Origin: UBA8403 sp964455155
GTDB taxonomy: Bacteria > Bacteroidota > Bacteroidia > Cytophagales > Amoebophilaceae
NCBI GenBank assembly: GCA_964455155.1
Contig: CAYVYH010000003.1
Span: 1-46,259, forward strand
Direction: 5' to 3'
DNA length: 46,259 nucleotides
Positions 43,703 through 46,259 of this stretch are shown piece by piece. The position numbers and the translations under genes were made by a program. Position 1 is the stretch's first letter; each line of letters starts with the position of its first letter. The notes under the pieces are model-generated. The model saw only the letters and a list, made by a program, of their open reading frames with translations. It was not told the DNA's origin and ran no database searches.

Positions 43703-46077
43703 ATTATTTATCTCTATTTATTGGTATCATTTTTTTTCAGTCAGGTTGTATAGCCACCCGCCTACTGCAAGAAGATGAATATTTGTTGGGCAAACAGCAA
43801 ATCCAAGGTGCTCAGAAAGTAAGTAAGCACGCGTTGACACAGTACTATCAGCAGCAGCCTAATACTAAATGGCTGGGGGCCCCGTTTTTGTTATGGGTGT
43901 ACCAATCTGGGAAGCGTAGTTTTGACAAGGTAGACAAGGTATCCGTACAGCGACGAACAGCCCAAATGGAGAGTAAGTTTGAGGCTAAGATATCGGCTGC
44001 TGCAGGTGACGAGCGCAGGTTAAAACGACTGAAGAAAAAGCGAGACAAAAGGAGAAAAAGACGCGAGAAATATCTTCAGGAGGGTAACCTACTGATGCGT
44101 CGTGGGGAGCTACCTGTGATTTATAGCCCTCGGCAAAGGGTAGCTACGGAGTTGCATTTGTTGGCTTATCTATATGCTAAAGGTTATTTCAACGCCCAAG
44201 TGAGTAGTGTAGTGAAGCTGCGCGATCGGCAAGCAACCATTACTTACCAGATTAAAGAAAATCAACCGTATTTGATCGGTGAATTACTGCTTAATACGTC
44301 TGATAAGGCTATTGAAAAACTGCTTCAAGATCATCGGTGGCAAAGCTTGCTGAGAAAGGGAGATGCCTATGACCAAGAAGTGTTGTACCAAGAAAGAGAA
44401 CGTATTTATGAACTATTGAGTAACCATGGTTATTTCAGTTTTAATAGGCAGTACATTCGGTTTACTGTAGACACTACGGCAGCAGACAACTCTGTGGTTG
44501 TAGAGACTGTGATTGATCTTCCTGTAGACAAAAAAGCACATCCAGTATTTCACATAACTCGGGTGGAGTGGGATGTTGGTGTGGCCCAAGAAGAGGGAGT
44601 TACGAAAGAGCAAGACGTATACCATAACGACATTGTTTTTAGGCGTCTGGGTCGCCAGTTCAGGCCCAGTGTCCTGGCAAGAAATGTCACACTTCGTCCC
44701 TCTCAGGTTTATAGCAAGCGAGCCTTGATTGAAACACAACGACGCATTGCTAGGTTAGGCAGTTTCAGGTATATCCATACTGATTGCGACGTGATAGACA
44801 GCAATGAGTTGGTGTCGCGCATTTATACCAATCCATCCGATCAATTTCAATTCTCTAACGAATTAGGACTTCAGATAAGCCACAACCATTGGCTACCCAA
44901 GCCTTTTCACAAACTTTCTCTTAAAAGCAATAATCTTTTTAGGAGGTTGGAGGTTTTGGAGTTAGAGACTCACATTGGTATTGAGGGTGTAGCAGCGCTT
45001 ACAACTAAACAAAGTACCGTTAGTAGCCAGACATATGGTACTGATCTTTCCCTCTCTTGGCCACAATTTCTGCTACCCTTAAGAGCTACTACTCATACCC
45101 GCTTGGAGCGTTTATATCCGGTGACAAAGTTGTTGTTAGACTACAAGTATACCCGGCATCCAGACTACAAGCAGAGTACAGTGACAAGTTTCGTCCGTTA
45201 TGACTGGCAAGATCAAAGCCGTGGTGCGTATGTGTTTACACCGCTTGGTATTGAGTTGACTGATACCTGGGACAAGTCTGATGAATTTGAAGCAAATCTT
45301 GAGAAGCTGCGAGGTCAAGGCAACCGTTTGTATAAAACTTTTAAGCCTTCTTGGGTGACGTTATTGTCTTTAAAAGGAACTTTTTGTGGTAATGCTACAT
45401 CTAATACAGACTTGCCATATTTTTTGTTGACATTTTTGTTTGAGAGTGGGGGGGTACTCCAAAATTTTATCGACCTGCGTAAGATGATGCCCAAGCTCGC
45501 CTATCATCAGTATATAAGATTTGATATGGGCTACAGCCAACGTATACCCATGCGTTCCGGTACTATCTTTGCCTACTGTATTAATACAGGCATTACCCAT
45601 GCTTATGGCCGGGAGAAATTACTTCCGTATAGTCGTTACTATTTTCTGGGGAGCTCTAATGGAATGAGAGCTTGGTCTCCTCGCAGCCTTGGTCCAGGTA
45701 GCTACAGTGCCCCGGAGGAATCTGGTTCAGGGCGTTCCATAGAGCAAATCGGTACACTGTTACTGCAAGGCAGCGTGGAGTTACGACAACGGCTGGTGGG
45801 TTTGGTAGAGGGTGCATGCTTTGTAGATGCAGGAAATATTTGGACTTTGAGCGACGATGGCTGTCAAAGTGGTCAGTTCAGTATCCGGGATTTTTACAAA
45901 GAAATCGCGTTAGGAGTGGGTGTGGGCTTGCGGCTCAATTTTAGACTACTTGTCTTGCGGTTAGATGCAGGGTTTAAGATCTACGATCCAGCGAATTCTT
46001 TAGGGAAACGCTTCGTAGGCCGACGGCTTTTTTCTGATCACCCTGTCTTACAGATTGGCATCGACTATCCCTTCTAA
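43690..46077 (+). CDS. TamL-like lipidated outer-membrane barrel (BamA/TamA family)
   Basis: The protein starts, by my choice, at a GTG at 43690 and has 795 residues. Its signal LFIGIIFFQSGC ends in a lipid Cys at residue 20, a mark of Bacteroidetes TamL rather than BamA. POTRA-like domains follow (EDEYLLGKQQIQG, LHLLAYLYAKGYFNAQV, then RIARLGSFRY). The 16-strand barrel fills the C-terminal half, with YYFLGSSNGMRAWSPRSLGPG as the conserved L6-type loop and a terminal Phe (IGIDYPF). Together with TamB such proteins help build the outer membrane. No tamB follows in the window. An N-terminal extension to 43651 is possible. Confidence 0.88.
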   Translation: MQHAYYLSLFIGIIFFQSGCIATRLLQEDEYLLGKQQIQGAQKVSKHALTQYYQQQPNTKWLGAPFLLWVYQSGKRSFDKVDKVSVQRRTAQMESKFEAKISAAAGDERRLKRLKKKRDKRRKRREKYLQEGNLLMRRGELPVIYSPRQRVATELHLLAYLYAKGYFNAQVSSVVKLRDRQATITYQIKENQPYLIGELLLNTSDKAIEKLLQDHRWQSLLRKGDAYDQEVLYQERERIYELLSNHGYFSFNRQYIRFTVDTTAADNSVVVETVIDLPVDKKAHPVFHITRVEWDVGVAQEEGVTKEQDVYHNDIVFRRLGRQFRPSVLARNVTLRPSQVYSKRALIETQRRIARLGSFRYIHTDCDVIDSNELVSRIYTNPSDQFQFSNELGLQISHNHWLPKPFHKLSLKSNNLFRRLEVLELETHIGIEGVAALTTKQSTVSSQTYGTDLSLSWPQFLLPLRATTHTRLERLYPVTKLLLDYKYTRHPDYKQSTVTSFVRYDWQDQSRGAYVFTPLGIELTDTWDKSDEFEANLEKLRGQGNRLYKTFKPSWVTLLSLKGTFCGNATSNTDLPYFLLTFLFESGGVLQNFIDLRKMMPKLAYHQYIRFDMGYSQRIPMRSGTIFAYCINTGITHAYGREKLLPYSRYYFLGSSNGMRAWSPRSLGPGSYSAPEESGSGRSIEQIGTLLLQGSVELRQRLVGLVEGACFVDAGNIWTLSDDGCQSGQFSIRDFYKEIALGVGVGLRLNFRLLVLRLDAGFKIYDPANSLGKRFVGRRLFSDHPVLQIGIDYPF

Positions 46078-46083
46078 TCCGGT

Positions 46084-46259
46084 CTTAAGAAAGGATAATG
46101 TACTCGAATACTAGCTTCTCATACATATTTTGATGAAAAAAGAGGTAGCAAAAAGCGCAAGGAACCGTTAAACTAAATGTGAAGCCTTACAAAGAATTAA
46201 TCTGATATGTTGGGGAAATCTTCTGATCAAGCACAAACCGATCTGTTTTAAATTTAAAA
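46084..46259 (+). mobile_element. 5' end of a second copy of the IS5-family element
   Basis: From CTTAAGAAAG at 46084 onward the sequence matches the minus strand of the element at 20.9-21.6 kb, including TCGAATACTAGCTTCT and the transposase start (ATG at 46207, MLGKSSDQAQTDLF). Here the frame meets TAA after 14 codons, so this copy is also damaged or chimeric. It begins 6 bases after the stop of the TamL-like gene and continues past the window. Confidence 0.75.

Noticed and set aside
1..46259. Possible tRNA or rRNA genes
   Set aside because: I looked for GGTTCGA-like T-loops with matching acceptor stems in the spacers; the few GTTCGA matches (for example near 33580) lack stems. No rRNA sequence was recognised. 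A covariance-model search would be decisive.
1..46259. CRISPR array
   Set aside because: No set of short repeats with regular unique spacers was seen; the only regular repeats are the coding ones at 35.9 and 42.5 kb.

Overview
The window looks like part of the chromosome of a reduced, host-dependent Bacteroidetes bacterium, most likely an intracellular symbiont of the Cardinium/Amoebophilus group (Amoebophilaceae). Several things point to this phylum: the gene block rng, HU, mutY, ssb, gldE; a TAnnTTTG promoter before rpsL; a 29-residue AURKAIP1/COX24-type ribosomal peptide; a large isoleucyl-tRNA synthetase; a lipidated TamA-like (TamL) barrel; and lipoproteins with loose Cys lipoboxes. A symbiotic life is suggested by an ankyrin-repeat lipoprotein, a deaminase-like possible effector, a family of paralogous lipoproteins, transposon remains and many decayed genes. 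By eye the base composition is fairly balanced, higher than the roughly 35% GC I recall for described Cardinium and Amoebophilus genomes, so this may be a different lineage.

Layout. 1-3.4 kb: decayed Rpn-type nuclease gene, ankyrin lipoprotein, deaminase-like protein. 3.4-9.3 kb: cysS, nth, then the str operon rpsL-rpsG-fusA-rpsJ, cut off from the ribosomal genes that usually follow rpsJ. 9.3-13.1 kb: mnmD, an M16 peptidase, a broken outer-membrane barrel gene, lipA. 13.1-18.7 kb: the conserved Bacteroidetes block rng, AURKAIP1/COX24 peptide, HU (minus strand) and mutY, ssb, gldE (plus strand). 18.7-21.8 kb: a graveyard with a gldE tail fragment, a multiply broken lipoprotein gene and an IS5-family remnant. 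21.8-31.4 kb: dacA, pdhB, a membrane protein, gatA, a LolC/E-type permease, rplY, pth, metG. 31.8-36.9 kb: three intact tandem lipoprotein paralogues, with the likely start of a fourth running into an assembly gap. 37.1-42.8 kb: ileS, a frameshifted coiled-coil lipoprotein, a decayed paralogue of the lipoprotein family, a second type of IS5-like remnant, and a lipoprotein with 174-bp repeats. 42.9-46.3 kb: an RNA methyltransferase, a TamL-like barrel, and the start of another copy of the first IS.

The housekeeping genes serve translation (ribosomal proteins, EF-G, four aminoacylation genes, tRNA modification and recycling), base-excision repair (nth, mutY), pyruvate dehydrogenase (pdhB, with lipA for its cofactor), c-di-AMP synthesis and outer-membrane biogenesis. 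No amino-acid biosynthesis genes are seen. Four runs of exactly 100 N (11707-11806, 29629-29728, 33608-33707, 42378-42477) are scaffold gaps of unknown true length; at least two fall in repeated sequence. I found no rRNA or tRNA gene and no CRISPR array.
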